From positions 1-61,634 of the forward strand of contig JAGCYY010000025.1 of assembly GCA_017960565.1 (NCBI GenBank): DNA of 61,634 nt, read 5' to 3'. Shown here in pieces: positions 44,626 through 54,446 of this stretch. Source of the DNA: a bacterium (GTDB lineage Bacteria > Bacillota_I > Bacilli_A > Izemoplasmatales > UBA1188). The notes beneath the pieces are model-generated. The model was not told where the DNA came from and ran no database searches. It saw only the letters and a program-made list of their open reading frames with translations. Position numbers and translations under genes: made by a program. Positions within the stretch are counted from its first letter, which is position 1. Each line of letters starts with the position of its first letter.

Positions 44626-47600
44626 CTAGAAATGATATTTTTGAATGAAGTTGTCACTATCTTCATCTACTAAAGAATTGTCTACAACATTCTTTCCTGT
44701 AGCTTTATCGATTAGTTCAACATAGATACCAAGAGATCTTAATTCTCTTGTGAATACTCTGAATGATTCTGGTAGGTTAGGTTCAGGGATTTCTTTACCT
44801 TCAGAAATCGCTCTTGAAACTCTATTTCTTCCTAGAATATCGTCAGATTTAACAGTGAGCATTTCTTGAAGTGTGTAAGCAGCACCATAAGCTTCTAGTG
44901 CCCAAACTTCCATTTCACCGAATCTTTGTCCACCATTTTGAGCTTTACCACCAAGAGGTTGTTGAGTTACGAGGACATATGGTCCTACACTTCTAGCGTG
45001 CATCTTATCATCAACCATGTGGTCAAGTTTAATCATATACATAACGCCGACATTTACACGATTATCAAACTTTTCACCAGTTCTTCCGTCATATACATCG
45101 ACTTTTCCATCTTTAGTCATGCCAGCTTCAGCCATCATTCCGTCTAAGTCTTCATCTCTACAACAGTCGAAAACTTCTGTAGCAGCTAAAACTTTAACAG
45201 AATCTAGTTCTTCTTGAGTTGGAGCTTTTAGGCCAGCATCTTTTCTTTCTTTCTTTAATTCTTCTTGAGCTTTGATAGTTAATTTTCTACAAGCCATGCC
45301 AAGGTGAACTTCAAGAACCTGTCCAATATTCATACGAGATGGAACACCTTGTGGATTTAATAAAATATCTAGTGGTGTACCATCAGAGAGGAATGGCATA
45401 TCCTCTTGTGGAAGAATATTAGAGATGACACCTTTATTACCGTGTCTTCCTGACATCTTGTCACCAACACGGATTTTTCTCTTTTGTACGATATAAACTC
45501 TTACAACTTCGTTTACACCTACTGGAAGATCTCTATCTTTTGGTCGTTTATAGTGACGAATAGCTTGAACAATACCACCACCACCATGAGGAACTTTAAG
45601 AGATGAATCTTTAACATCTTTAGCTTTTTCACCAAGGATAGCATCTAGAAGATGTTGGTAAGGGGTTGGCTCAACTTGACCTTTAGGTGTAACTTTACCA
45701 ACTAGATAATCTTCTTCTTTAACTACCGAACCAGGAATTACTAGCCCTTCTTTGTCAAGATTCTTTCTTGATTCTTCACTAGAGTTAGGAATTTCTCTTG
45801 TGATTTCTTCTTTACCAAGTTTAGTATCACGTGCTTGTAGTTCATACTTCTCGATATGAATCGATGTATAGATATCGTTTTTAACGAGGTTTTCGTTCAT
45901 AACGATTGCATCTTCATAGTTGTAGCCTTCCCAAGTCATGAAGCCGATCAGCACATTTCTACCAAGAGCAAGTTCACCTTTATCCATTGATGGACCATCA
46001 GCGAGGATCTCTCCAGCTTTAACTATTTCGCCAATTTCACATATTGGTTTTTGGTTGATACAAGTGCCTTGGTTAGATCTTAAGAATTTATTTAGGCTGT
46101 ATGTATATTCTTCACCTGTTTCATTTTCTCTAACTTTGATTTTTTCACCATCAACATATGTGACAACACCGTCAGCTTTACAGATGCAAGCAACACCTGA
46201 ATCATGTGCAGCACTATATTCAATACCAGTTCCAACATATGGAGCTTCTGGCTTTAATAGTGGAATAGATTGACGTTGCATGTTTGAACCCATAAGAGTT
46301 CTGTTGGCATCATCGTGTTCGAGGAATGGTATACAAGCTGCAGAAATAGAAACGATTTGTTTAGGAGAAACGTCCATATAATCTACTATTTCTCTATCGT
46401 AGAGGTTTGTTTCTTGATTGTGTCTTGCATATACTTTTTCGTGAGCAAAAGTATAATCATCGTTAAGTTCTGTGTTAGCTTCTGCAATGAAATGCATTGC
46501 TTCATCATCAGCAGTCATATAGATATATTCATCTGTAACTTTTCCATCAACAACCTTTAAATATGGTGTTTGGATGAAACCAAATGAATTGACTTTTGCG
46601 TATGTCGCAAGAGATGTGATTAGACCGATATTTTGTCCTTCTGGTGTTTCGATTGGGCAGATACGTCCATAGTGAGTTGGATGCACGTCTCTAACCTCAA
46701 TACCAGCTCTATCTCTTGTGATGCCACCAGGACCGAGAGCTGATAATCTTCTCTTGTTTGTGATTTCATCAAGAGGATTAGTTTGTGACATGAATTGTGA
46801 TAATTGGCTTGAACCAAAGAAATCTTTAACACAAGATTCAAGAGGTTTAGCGTTAACTAATTTTTGAATTGTCATTTCTTTGACGTCGTTAGTAGACATT
46901 TTGTCTTTAACGCTCTTTTCAAGTTTCGCAAGACCAACTCTTACTTGGTTAGCAATCAATTCACCAGTGAGTCTTAAACGTCTATTCGCAAGATTATCTA
47001 CATCATCGAAATTGCCAACATTTTCGATTAAGTTTAAATAATATGAGGTTGCCGCAATGATATCAGAAATAGTGACATGATTCTTTTCTTCGTCAAAATA
47101 TGAACCGATGATATTAACAACTTTTTCTTCTTCATTCTTCTGTTTAGCAAGAACTTGGATTTCTTCAACGATGATGTCGTTGTTTAATTCTGTTTCATCT
47201 CTTAAAACGAATTCAAGATCAACTTTCTTTCTAAATAATTCACGGTTATCGTCGAGAATCTTAGCGAAATCTTCATCGATTTCAGTGCCTTTTTTGAAAG
47301 TCTTTTTAACTTTTTCACCATTTTCATCTTGAACATATAGGCTATAACTCTTCGCAAGTTTATGACCGATAGCTCTTTCCACAAAATCAAGTTTTTTGTT
47401 GAATTTGTAGCGGCCAACGCCCATGAGTTCATATCTTCTTGTGTCCATTAAATGAGATTCAAGATAGCTTCTTACTCCATCTGCAGGAATCTCATCACCT
47501 TGTTTGATCTTTGAATATAGATCTCTTAAAGCTTCATCACAGTCTTTTGTGGTGTCTTTTTCCATTGTGATATTTAGATATTCAATATCGCTACCAAAAA

Positions 47601-48228
47601 GATCTCTTATAGCTTCGTGATCTTTGAAACCGATTGATTTTAAGAATATTGGAAGATATATCTTTTTAGAACGATCAACTTTAGCATATAGATAGTTTCT
47701 AGAACCCATTTCATATTCGATCCATGAACCTCTAGTTGGAATAACTTGACCGATTAAATTTGAATTTAATGTTTTATTGTCGATCTCTTCTTTGAATAAT
47801 ACACCAGAAGATCTAACGATTTGGTTAATGATTACTCTTTCAGCTCCATTTATGATAAATGTGCCAGTAGGTGTCATCCATGGAAATGCACAAAGAAGGA
47901 CGTTATCTTCCTTAACTTCACCAACTTCGCCATTGTGGAATTTAACCATACATCTTAAAGGTCTTGTATAAGATGTTTCTCTTTGCTTACATTCAAGGAT
48001 AGAACACTCAGGTTCACCAAAAGAAAAATCACCAAAATATAATTCTAGTGTTTGACTTGGATTAGAGATTACAAGATTGCTTAATAAATCTTTTAATCCA
48101 TCAGTAACAAACCAATTAAAAGAATCAATTTGGTTCTCAATTAGATTTGGTAAAGCCACTTTGTGTTTAGATCTAGCAAAGTTTCTTCTTACGTGGAATT
48201 TACCATATTTCACTTCGTTGTAATACAT
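44626..48228 (-). CDS. rpoB: RNA polymerase beta subunit
   Basis: The 1200-residue subunit is complete, from NFARSKHKVALPNLIENQ to the C-terminal FRVFTRELRSLGI region. The rifampicin cluster reads LSQFMSQTNPLDEITNKRR. Compared with E. coli this gives Ser at 516 (usually Asp), Thr at 518 and Asn at 526 (usually His). GAGGTGA precedes the ATG. No rplKAJL genes lie upstream; the neighbour is rplM-rpsI, and rpoB has its own promoter. Confidence 0.98.
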   Translation of the reverse strand: MYYNEVKYGKFHVRRNFARSKHKVALPNLIENQIDSFNWFVTDGLKDLLSNLVISNPSQTLELYFGDFSFGEPECSILECKQRETSYTRPLRCMVKFHNGEVGEVKEDNVLLCAFPWMTPTGTFIINGAERVIINQIVRSSGVLFKEEIDNKTLNSNLIGQVIPTRGSWIEYEMGSRNYLYAKVDRSKKIYLPIFLKSIGFKDHEAIRDLFGSDIEYLNITMEKDTTKDCDEALRDLYSKIKQGDEIPADGVRSYLESHLMDTRRYELMGVGRYKFNKKLDFVERAIGHKLAKSYSLYVQDENGEKVKKTFKKGTEIDEDFAKILDDNRELFRKKVDLEFVLRDETELNNDIIVEEIQVLAKQKNEEEKVVNIIGSYFDEEKNHVTISDIIAATSYYLNLIENVGNFDDVDNLANRRLRLTGELIANQVRVGLAKLEKSVKDKMSTNDVKEMTIQKLVNAKPLESCVKDFFGSSQLSQFMSQTNPLDEITNKRRLSALGPGGITRDRAGIEVRDVHPTHYGRICPIETPEGQNIGLITSLATYAKVNSFGFIQTPYLKVVDGKVTDEYIYMTADDEAMHFIAEANTELNDDYTFAHEKVYARHNQETNLYDREIVDYMDVSPKQIVSISAACIPFLEHDDANRTLMGSNMQRQSIPLLKPEAPYVGTGIEYSAAHDSGVACICKADGVVTYVDGEKIKVRENETGEEYTYSLNKFLRSNQGTCINQKPICEIGEIVKAGEILADGPSMDKGELALGRNVLIGFMTWEGYNYEDAIVMNENLVKNDIYTSIHIEKYELQARDTKLGKEEITREIPNSSEESRKNLDKEGLVIPGSVVKEEDYLVGKVTPKGQVEPTPYQHLLDAILGEKAKDVKDSSLKVPHGGGGIVQAIRHYKRPKDRDLPVGVNEVVRVYIVQKRKIRVGDKMSGRHGNKGVISNILPQEDMPFLSDGTPLDILLNPQGVPSRMNIGQVLEVHLGMACRKLTIKAQEELKKERKDAGLKAPTQEELDSVKVLAATEVFDCCRDEDLDGMMAEAGMTKDGKVDVYDGRTGEKFDNRVNVGVMYMIKLDHMVDDKMHARSVGPYVLVTQQPLGGKAQNGGQRFGEMEVWALEAYGAAYTLQEMLTVKSDDILGRNRVSRAISEGKEIPEPNLPESFRVFTRELRSLGIYVELIDKATGKNVVDNSLVDEDSDNFIQKYHF

Positions 48229-48307
48229 GCTGTCACCTCATTTTTAATATTACATAGCTTAATTATTAATGAATAATTAATAATGCCGCATTTTACTGCA
48301 TTTTAGC

Positions 48308-48336
48308 ATTATACAATAAGAAACGCAAAAAAGCAA
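48308..48336 (-). promoter_or_regulatory. Sigma-A promoter of rpoBC
   Basis: The minus strand reads TTGCTT (48331-48336), a 17-bp spacer and TATAAT (48308-48313). The 80-nt leader that follows contains an AT-rich hairpin (ATTATTAAT/ATTAATAAT). Confidence 0.75.
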
Positions 48337-48397
48337 ACATTTTTTTTATTTTTTTTAATAAAAATATAAAAATAATGTGAACTGACTGCAAAAAAGA

Positions 48398-48420
48398 AAA
48401 AAAGAAGGCATAAACCTTCT
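48398..48420 (-). terminator. Terminator of rplM-rpsI
   Basis: AGAAGG (48403-48408) pairs with CCTTCT (48415-48420), and TTTTTTTCTTTTTT follows on the minus strand. Confidence 0.85.
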
Positions 48421-48445
48421 CTCTTCTTTGGTTCCAATCCAGAAA

Positions 48446-48844
48446 TTAACGTTTTGAGAATTGAGGTGCTCTTCTAGCTTTCTTGAGACCGTATTTCTTA
48501 CGTTCTTTAGCTCTAGGATCACGAGTTAACATATGTGCAGGTTTTAATAATTTTCTGTACTCAGGGTTAACTTCAAGTAATGCTCTAGAAATACCGTGAC
48601 GGATTGCGCCAGCTTGACCAGTGATACCTCCACCTTTAACATCAGCTATTACATCTAATGTTCCTTGGCTTTCAGTGATAACGAGAGGTTGTAAAACGTC
48701 AAGTCTAGTTAATCCATTAGGGATATATTCTTCAAAAGAACGACCGTTAATTGTAATTTCACCAGTTCCAGGAGTTAATCTAACTCTTGCGACAGAGCTT
48801 TTTCTTCTACCTGTTCCATAGTAAATAACTTGATTCTTTGCCAT
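48446..48844 (-). CDS. rpsI: 30S ribosomal protein S9
   Basis: The 132-residue uS9 has [16 protein letters not shown] at the N-terminus, [15 protein letters not shown] in the core and the basic tail [18 protein letters not shown] ending SKR, which reaches the P-site tRNA. GGAGG lies just before the ATG and next to the rplM stop. Confidence 0.98.
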   Translation of the reverse strand: MAKNQVIYYGTGRRKSSVARVRLTPGTGEITINGRSFEEYIPNGLTRLDVLQPLVITESQGTLDVIADVKGGGITGQAGAIRHGISRALLEVNPEYRKLLKPAHMLTRDPRAKERKKYGLKKARRAPQFSKR

Positions 48845-48852
48845 AACTCCTC

Positions 48853-49287
48853 CTATTTAACCTCATAAACTTCTGGTTTTTGTGCTACTTGTTTGTAGTC
48901 AGGACCAGCATAAACATAGAGCTTACGATAGCAAGCATTTCCTAGTTTGTTGTGAGGTAGCATACCTTTAACTGCGTGTTCAACAGCTTTGCAAGGTGTT
49001 TTTTCGAGTACTGTTTCAAGAGTAGTAACTCTTAAACCACCTGGGTATTGTGAATGATTGTAGTAAACCTTATCTGTTAACTTATTGCCTGTAACGTGGA
49101 TTTTTTCGGCATTGATAACAACGACATAGTCACCGCAGTCAACGTGAGGAGTGAAGATTGGTTTTCCTTTTCCTCTGAGTAAGTTTGCAACTTCAGTTGC
49201 AAGTCTTCCTAATGTTTTGCCAGTTGCGTCGATTAAATACCATTTTCTCTCGACATTTTGATTATTGGCCATATATGTAGTTTTCAT
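48853..49287 (-). CDS. rplM: 50S ribosomal protein L13
   Basis: The 144-residue uL13 starts [20 protein letters not shown], the usual Firmicutes form, so the first ATG is kept rather than the internal Met6. [14 protein letters not shown] and [18 protein letters not shown] are conserved. GGAGG precedes the ATG. It heads the rplM-rpsI operon. Confidence 0.97.
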   Translation of the reverse strand: MKTTYMANNQNVERKWYLIDATGKTLGRLATEVANLLRGKGKPIFTPHVDCGDYVVVINAEKIHVTGNKLTDKVYYNHSQYPGGLRVTTLETVLEKTPCKAVEHAVKGMLPHNKLGNACYRKLYVYAGPDYKQVAQKPEVYEVK

Positions 49288-49344
49288 TTTTAATTTCCTC
49301 CTAATAATAATTAAAAGGGCTTCGTGGGTATTAAAAATGTACCG
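49288..49344 (-). promoter_or_regulatory. Candidate L13-type leader of rplM
   Basis: The 57-nt untranslated leader can form GGTA/TACC and carries a CCCACGAAGCCC stretch. An rplM leader RNA is known in Firmicutes, but this sequence was not matched to its consensus here. Confidence 0.4.
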
Positions 49345-49379
49345 AGTGATATAATATCACTTTTAGTGATTATAGTCAA
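49345..49379 (-). promoter_or_regulatory. rplM promoter overlapped by a 17-bp perfect palindrome
   Basis: The minus strand reads TTGACT (49374-49379), a 17-bp spacer and TATTAT (49351-49356). AGTGATATAATATCACT (49345-49361) is a perfect palindrome covering the -10 box, and another AGTGAT half-site lies at 49365-49370. A repressor operator is a possible reading. Confidence 0.7.
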
Positions 49380-49424
49380 ATGTTTTTTGTTTGAATATAA
49401 AATATTTAGTCTTGATGATGTGAT

Positions 49425-50297
49425 TTATTTGATTATTACTATTTTAGTTTCATTATTTAAAACAAAATTTGATTTTGGAATTACCAACCCAAATCTAGTG
49501 TTATTATGTTTTTCTTCTGGAGCAAATCCAGCTTTATATTCATAATTTTGTATAAATATATAGAAAGTATTGTCTTTATAATACACTTGAAATATGTCAA
49601 TTTTGCTTCCAAGTGTCGTAATATATATGCTATCAGTAACTACAAGATAATAATTTTCAAAAAAATTATCTGAGAACGTTTCTAGTGTATCTGCTCTTGC
49701 TTTTTCAATGCTTTCATAATTCGTAACTATACTATAATTGGTTTCCATAATATAGTTATCATATTCTTTGGTTATCTTAAAATCTTCGGTAAAATTTTCA
49801 TAGTAATTTAATATTTCAGCAGTGTTTTTATAAACACCGTTTGCCAAAAAGAGTGGTGGTACAATCACGGGATTGATAAGATTAGATTCGCTTAGATTTG
49901 CTTCGTATGTTATGGGGTTTTTAACATATGTGATAGTCAAATTGTCTTTATCGAATATTATTAAATCGTTTTCTATTGTAATTTCATTTTTAATCTCTAT
50001 ATTACATTCTTCACATATTCTTAATAGATAGTACGCTCCGTCTTCTTCTAGAATCATGTTTTTATATCTATGGTCTGATGAGCACAAATCTTTGGTGGTT
50101 ACAATCGGATCGAATTCACTAATGTAATCAATTTGATGATTGATATGAGCAGTTCTAATTTGTTTTGTTAAACTAGTTGTATCACTTATTGCTGTTTCGT
50201 TGGTTGTATTCTTGGTTGTACTAGGTGTTTTATTCATATAACACGATGAAAGAGTTGCTAACAAAAACAAAATAATTAAACATCGTAAATATTTCAT
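49425..50297 (-). CDS. Lipoprotein of unknown function
   Basis: The 290-residue protein has a lipobox (LSSC at about residues 16-19), a Thr/Asn-rich linker and a domain with a CEEC pair (about residues 94-97). A C-terminal beta-rich half follows. No enzyme motif is visible. It lies 48 nt downstream of a broken subtilisin-like gene that also carries Cys-x-x-Cys pairs, so the two may derive from one secreted-protein cluster. Confidence 0.7.
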   Translation of the reverse strand: MKYLRCLIILFLLATLSSCYMNKTPSTTKNTTNETAISDTTSLTKQIRTAHINHQIDYISEFDPIVTTKDLCSSDHRYKNMILEEDGAYYLLRICEECNIEIKNEITIENDLIIFDKDNLTITYVKNPITYEANLSESNLINPVIVPPLFLANGVYKNTAEILNYYENFTEDFKITKEYDNYIMETNYSIVTNYESIEKARADTLETFSDNFFENYYLVVTDSIYITTLGSKIDIFQVYYKDNTFYIFIQNYEYKAGFAPEEKHNNTRFGLVIPKSNFVLNNETKIVIIK

Positions 50298-50345
50298 TTG
50301 ATTATTTTTCTCCTTGACTTTTGCATTACTGATTGTATGCGCTTA

Positions 50346-51173
50346 CTAATAAGGGATTATGCTTATCCTTCCACATTTGGTACATATGTATCTTGTTGGG
50401 CCGTGCTGACCATTTATTTCTCTATTCAGCACTATATTACCGCCATAATATTGTGTCCATACATGAGATTGCATATATGTGTTTTCGCAAATGGAACAAT
50501 ATGCATAGTGACTAAACTCATCAAAGTCAGAGTAATAAAGACTATGAGTATGCAAATATAGAAAACTTGCATAAATGTTCAGTTGTTTTCCATCTACACA
50601 TAAATTAGTAATATTAGAATTGCTTTCTCCGTGATAAACCAAAGCATTCTTTATGGTTGACAATGATAAATTTGGATTATAGGACAACAATAGTGCAGCT
50701 GCAGCCGAAACAAGGGGAGCCGCATATGAAGTATATGCTCCTAACTGAGCGTAATAAAAACCATTGTTATCAAATGTTATTGCTTCAACATAATCGCAAT
50801 AAGCAAACATATCCACAGACGTTGCTCCATAATTAGAAATACTAGCGATGGAAGAATTTACATTTTGTATTCCTCCCACACACAAAATGTTAGCGCATGG
50901 ATATTTTCCGGGATAAATAAAATAATTTGCTTGTGTAGTATCTATATTTACACCACCGTTTCCAGAAGAACAAATGAATAATCCTGAATAATTATTTATT
51001 GCTTGTTCCAAACATTGAGAATATGTTCCATCATTTAAGCTTGCATTGATTATGGGTATTTGATTTATACTTGAATAATTGATTGCACTAATAAGACAAT
51101 CTGTTCCGAATCAATTGTTTTACACGCGAGTGAAAACATTAGAAAAAATAAAAAACCATTAAAATGTTTAAAA
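50346..51173 (-). pseudogene. Broken subtilisin-like (S8) protease lipoprotein gene
   Basis: The 3' part (50346 to about 51107) encodes the C-terminal half of a subtilase. It has the oxyanion Asn in CSSGNGG and the catalytic Ser in YTSYAAPLVSAAAALL, followed by a CSIC...CTKC tail. The Asp and His regions are absent. Upstream, in another frame, a lipoprotein signal (LFFLMFSLAC, about 51173-51132) runs out of frame into it, and a TGA interrupts the protease frame. An internal deletion thus joined signal peptide and catalytic end. A TTG at 51011 could start a 221-residue fragment, but it would be inactive. Confidence 0.75.
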
Positions 51174-51321
51174 GTAGTATTTTTTTAACTTTATATGCCG
51201 TTTTCTACCCTTCTACTATTTTGATTACAAGGTTATTATATCATTTTCATTAAACCATCACAATTATAATTTAAAATATAAACATCTTTCTCTTCTGTGG
51301 GGTAAACGTAAATGTTTTCCC

Positions 51322-51353
51322 AAATAAGGCGGGCCAATTGGTTCGCCTTATTT
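51322..51353 (-). terminator. Hairpin after the 51353 gene
   Basis: AAATAAGGCG (51322-51331) pairs with CGCCTTATTT (51344-51353), 12-nt loop. The T run on the minus strand is short (TTATTT). Confidence 0.65.
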
Positions 51354-52027
51354 TAATCTAAATTAAATGAAATGAAATCACCATCTAAAGAATCCAATAC
51401 TTTAATTGGTTTATAACTTTTGTATACATAATTAGGAACATACCACATAGGTTTGAACCTTAAAAGTTGAATATCACTACTAGCTTCATTCTCTTTAACA
51501 AATAAAAGATTTTGATCAATCTTTTCAATACCATTATTTGATATATCAAAATAATAATTAGAACCTATATTCAACTCTTCATTTGTTTCGACCGTTGTAA
51601 TGTGTTTCTCAAAACATATATTGTAGTCATATGAAGATTTATAGTTTGCGATTGTTTCTTTTCTTATCTCAATATTGAATAGATTATTGAATATAACCTT
51701 TTTTGATACTTTGTTTGTTTTGTTTGAAATATAGTCATCATAAGAAACAAAAACAAGACTTCTATCATCAAACATAAATTCTTTATATTCACTTATAATC
51801 TCATCACTTATTCTTTTATTTTGATAGTAAGATATTACTTCTACTTTATAAATGCCATCGTTTTTTTCGATAACATTACCATATAGATAGAAACAATCAT
51901 CTATATATTTATTAGAACGATCTTCGACTAAAACATCAGAAAAATGAACACAAAGTAAAGTGTAGAGAGATACCAAAACAATAATAGATAATATTGAACT
52001 AAAAATTATAATTGTTTTTTTAATCAT
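51353..52027 (-). CDS. Membrane-anchored protein of unknown function
   Basis: The 224-residue protein has one N-terminal membrane segment (about residues 5-28), and the rest is predicted outside the cell. It has no cysteine motif and no recognised domain. It starts 12 nt after the stop of an XRE-type regulator gene, so it is probably the third gene of a unit with the two membrane-anchored regulators. Confidence 0.65.
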   Translation of the reverse strand: MIKKTIIIFSSILSIIVLVSLYTLLCVHFSDVLVEDRSNKYIDDCFYLYGNVIEKNDGIYKVEVISYYQNKRISDEIISEYKEFMFDDRSLVFVSYDDYISNKTNKVSKKVIFNNLFNIEIRKETIANYKSSYDYNICFEKHITTVETNEELNIGSNYYFDISNNGIEKIDQNLLFVKENEASSDIQLLRFKPMWYVPNYVYKSYKPIKVLDSLDGDFISFNLD

Positions 52028-52039
52028 AGTACTTCCTTT

Positions 52040-52480
52040 TTAATATTTTTCTAATATTTTCTTCATAAAAATAGTAAAACAAATTATAAATACTGAAATT
52101 GATAAAAACTCAAAAATAAAATATGCATTAAGCTTTAATTCTGTTGGTGTCTCACTAATGGAATCAAATAACATCATAAGACAGAATAAAGAAAAACTGA
52201 TAAAAGAAAGGCACAATAGTGCTACATCTAAAATAAATTCCTTTCTTTTTCTAATTCTTCTTTCGGTTATACTATTGTTTTCTGCTTTAAAATCAGCCAG
52301 CTCATCTATAGAACAATTAAATAGCTTAGAAAGAGCAATTATGCTTGATGTGTTCGGCAGCTGCTGATTGTTTTCCCATTTTGAAATGGAAACTCTACTG
52401 ACATTCAATAATGTCGAAAGATCTTCTTGAGATAGGTTGTTATCAATTCTTTTTTGCTTAATTATTTCACCAATAGTCAT
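52040..52480 (-). CDS. XRE-family regulator with two C-terminal membrane helices
   Basis: The 146-residue protein begins with a helix-turn-helix of the Cro/C1 type (IGEIIKQKRIDNNLSQEDLS, then VSRVSISKWENNQQLPNTSS). A charged linker and two membrane helices (about 82-105 and 116-140) follow. Such proteins bind DNA from the membrane and may sense an envelope signal. The ATG at 52480 follows AGGTGAT; a longer start would overlap the upstream paralogue. It is a tandem paralogue of the gene at 52488. Confidence 0.85.
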   Translation of the reverse strand: MTIGEIIKQKRIDNNLSQEDLSTLLNVSRVSISKWENNQQLPNTSSIIALSKLFNCSIDELADFKAENNSITERRIRKRKEFILDVALLCLSFISFSLFCLMMLFDSISETPTELKLNAYFIFEFLSISVFIICFTIFMKKILEKY

Positions 52481-52487
52481 ATACGCA

Positions 52488-52910
52488 TCACCTACTAACA
52501 ATTCTCACAACAAACAGCGTTATAAATATTAAAAACATAAAATAAAAAACGAAGGCGAATATTACAAATGGATTAAATTTAGACCCTGTGGTTGTTACAT
52601 CTCTAATATCAAGTAAAATTAAAAATAAAAGCATTAAAAAGGAAACGATACTCATTGCTAAAAACAAAAATTTTAGTATTCTTTCTCGTTTATTTTGTTT
52701 TTGAAATTCTTCGTTACTGCCGCTTATTATATTGTCAATAGAACAATTGAATAAAGATGCTAATTCAACCAAGTTATTTAAATCAGGCAATAAAACATCG
52801 TTTTCCCATTTAGATATTGTCTGTCTGCTAATAAATAACTTTTCAGCTAATTCACTCTGAGAAAAATTGTTTAGTTTTCTTAAATATTTGATATTTTCTC
52901 CAGTAGACAT
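52488..52910 (-). CDS. XRE-family regulator with two C-terminal membrane helices (tandem paralogue)
   Basis: The 140-residue protein has the same plan as its neighbour: helix-turn-helix (GENIKYLRKLNNFSQSELAE, FISRQTISKWENDVLLP), SLFNCSIDNI, then two membrane helices (about 80-100 and 112-136). GGAGG lies 5 nt before the ATG at 52910; the in-frame TTG upstream overlaps that site. The pair is separated by 7 nt. The 105-nt gap to thiI contains no clear promoter beyond AT-rich sequence. Confidence 0.85.
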   Translation of the reverse strand: MSTGENIKYLRKLNNFSQSELAEKLFISRQTISKWENDVLLPDLNNLVELASLFNCSIDNIISGSNEEFQKQNKRERILKFLFLAMSIVSFLMLLFLILLDIRDVTTTGSKFNPFVIFAFVFYFMFLIFITLFVVRIVSR

Positions 52911-53015
52911 TTTTACCTCCAATGAGATTATAACATTGCAATATGAAGAGCAATATTATTTTATGTTGTGTTTGATTTACATTGGTGTAACTATTTTGTT
53001 GAACTTTTATTTTAC

Positions 53016-54254
53016 TTAATTATTTTCATAATTATCTAAAGCTTCGGAAACTGTGAAACCAAGTGATGCTAGATCTATATTTGAATCTTCTTTTAATAAA
53101 ATTCTTTTTGTGTTTTTTATTGCGTCATTAATGAGATTATCAAAATCACCTTTTTCTTCTTCAACTTTAGCTATTTTAAGGTTTGGTTTTGTGGCAGGAT
53201 GTTCTGGGACATATACAGTACAACAATCTTCAAATGGTCTTATTGAAATATCATATGTTCCTATTATTTTAGATATTTTTATAATATCTTTCTTATCCAT
53301 TGTGAGAAGTGGTCTTAAGACTGGATAATTTGTAACATTATTGATCACAAACATTGATTCTACTGTTTGTGATGCAACTTGTCCAAGTGATTCTCCGTTT
53401 GAGATAGATTGAATCTTTCTATATCTTGCAATACCTTCTGCAATTCTATACATACATCTTCTCATGATTGTAATTAAATATTCTTCTCTCACTTTTGTTA
53501 ATATTTCATTATGGACATCTTTAAAAGGGACCATATGAAGATATACTTTAGCACCTCTTGTGTATCTACATAGACATTTTGCAAGATCAATAACTTTTTG
53601 TGCTGATTCTATAGAGGTTAGTGGGGTTGACTCAAAATGAACTATTTCTATTGTCATTCCTTGTTTAATAAGCTCATATGCTGCAACGGGAGAATCTATT
53701 CCACCACTCATCATAAGAAGGGTCTTTCCACCGGTTCCAGTTGGGTATCCGCCCATTCCTTTTATTGATGATGTTAAAACATAGGCTCCATCTTCTCTTA
53801 TTTCTATATATATTGTGAGATCTGGAGAATGAACATCCACAAGACAATTTTCTCTATTTCTTAATATATGTGCGCTTACCACTTTCATTATTTCTAATGA
53901 ATCGAGTTCGAATTGCTTATATGTTCTTCTAGCTTCAATTTTGAATGATTCATTGTTTTTGTGATATTTGTCGTAAGTTTCAAGTGCTAGTTCTTTTATT
54001 TTATCCAAATCAAGAGGGCATTTAGTATATAGAGAATAAGAAAATAGACCTGAAACATGATTTAATGCTTCAATAACGTCTTCAAGTTTTTCGTTCTTGG
54101 TATCAATATAAACTCTTTCGCCATAGGCTTTTATTTTAACGTCTAAATGATGGAGTTTTTCTTCTAAAAGAGAATTTGCCATCATTAAAAAGTAGTTTCT
54201 ATTTTTTCCTTTTAAATAAAGATCTCCATATCTTACAATTAGATTATCACTCAT
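53016..54254 (-). CDS. thiI: tRNA 4-thiouridine synthase / sulfurtransferase ThiI
   Basis: The 412-residue protein has the N-terminal ferredoxin-like/THUMP region (about 1-165), the PP-loop LMMSGGIDSPVAAYEL and the conserved EDCCTVYVPEHPATKP region. It lacks the C-terminal rhodanese domain of the E. coli enzyme, as usual in Bacillus. It makes 4-thiouridine at tRNA position 8 from an IscS-type cysteine persulfide. The ATG at 54254 starts the conserved MSDNLIVRYGD; the upstream in-frame Met is part of the ribosome-binding region. Confidence 0.95.
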   Translation of the reverse strand: MSDNLIVRYGDLYLKGKNRNYFLMMANSLLEEKLHHLDVKIKAYGERVYIDTKNEKLEDVIEALNHVSGLFSYSLYTKCPLDLDKIKELALETYDKYHKNNESFKIEARRTYKQFELDSLEIMKVVSAHILRNRENCLVDVHSPDLTIYIEIREDGAYVLTSSIKGMGGYPTGTGGKTLLMMSGGIDSPVAAYELIKQGMTIEIVHFESTPLTSIESAQKVIDLAKCLCRYTRGAKVYLHMVPFKDVHNEILTKVREEYLITIMRRCMYRIAEGIARYRKIQSISNGESLGQVASQTVESMFVINNVTNYPVLRPLLTMDKKDIIKISKIIGTYDISIRPFEDCCTVYVPEHPATKPNLKIAKVEEEKGDFDNLINDAIKNTKRILLKEDSNIDLASLGFTVSEALDNYENN

Positions 54255-54411
54255 GATTAATTCATCCTCATACATTTCTTATGTTAATTATAGCATATTT
54301 ATAGAACATAGGATATCTTACGACTTTAAATTATATTTCTATGAAATATATTGTTAGATACTTTTACTCATTGAAAATATTATTTTTAAACAATAATATA
54401 AAAATTAGTCC

Positions 54412-54440
54412 TTGATTAATAATATAATATGTGCTATATT
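54412..54440 (+). promoter_or_regulatory. Extended -10 promoter of rpsD
   Basis: TTGATT (54412-54417), a 17-bp spacer and TGC-TATATT (-10 at 54435-54440) on the plus strand. The predicted transcript carries a leader of about 165 nt. Confidence 0.8.
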
Positions 54441-54446
54441 ATTCAC

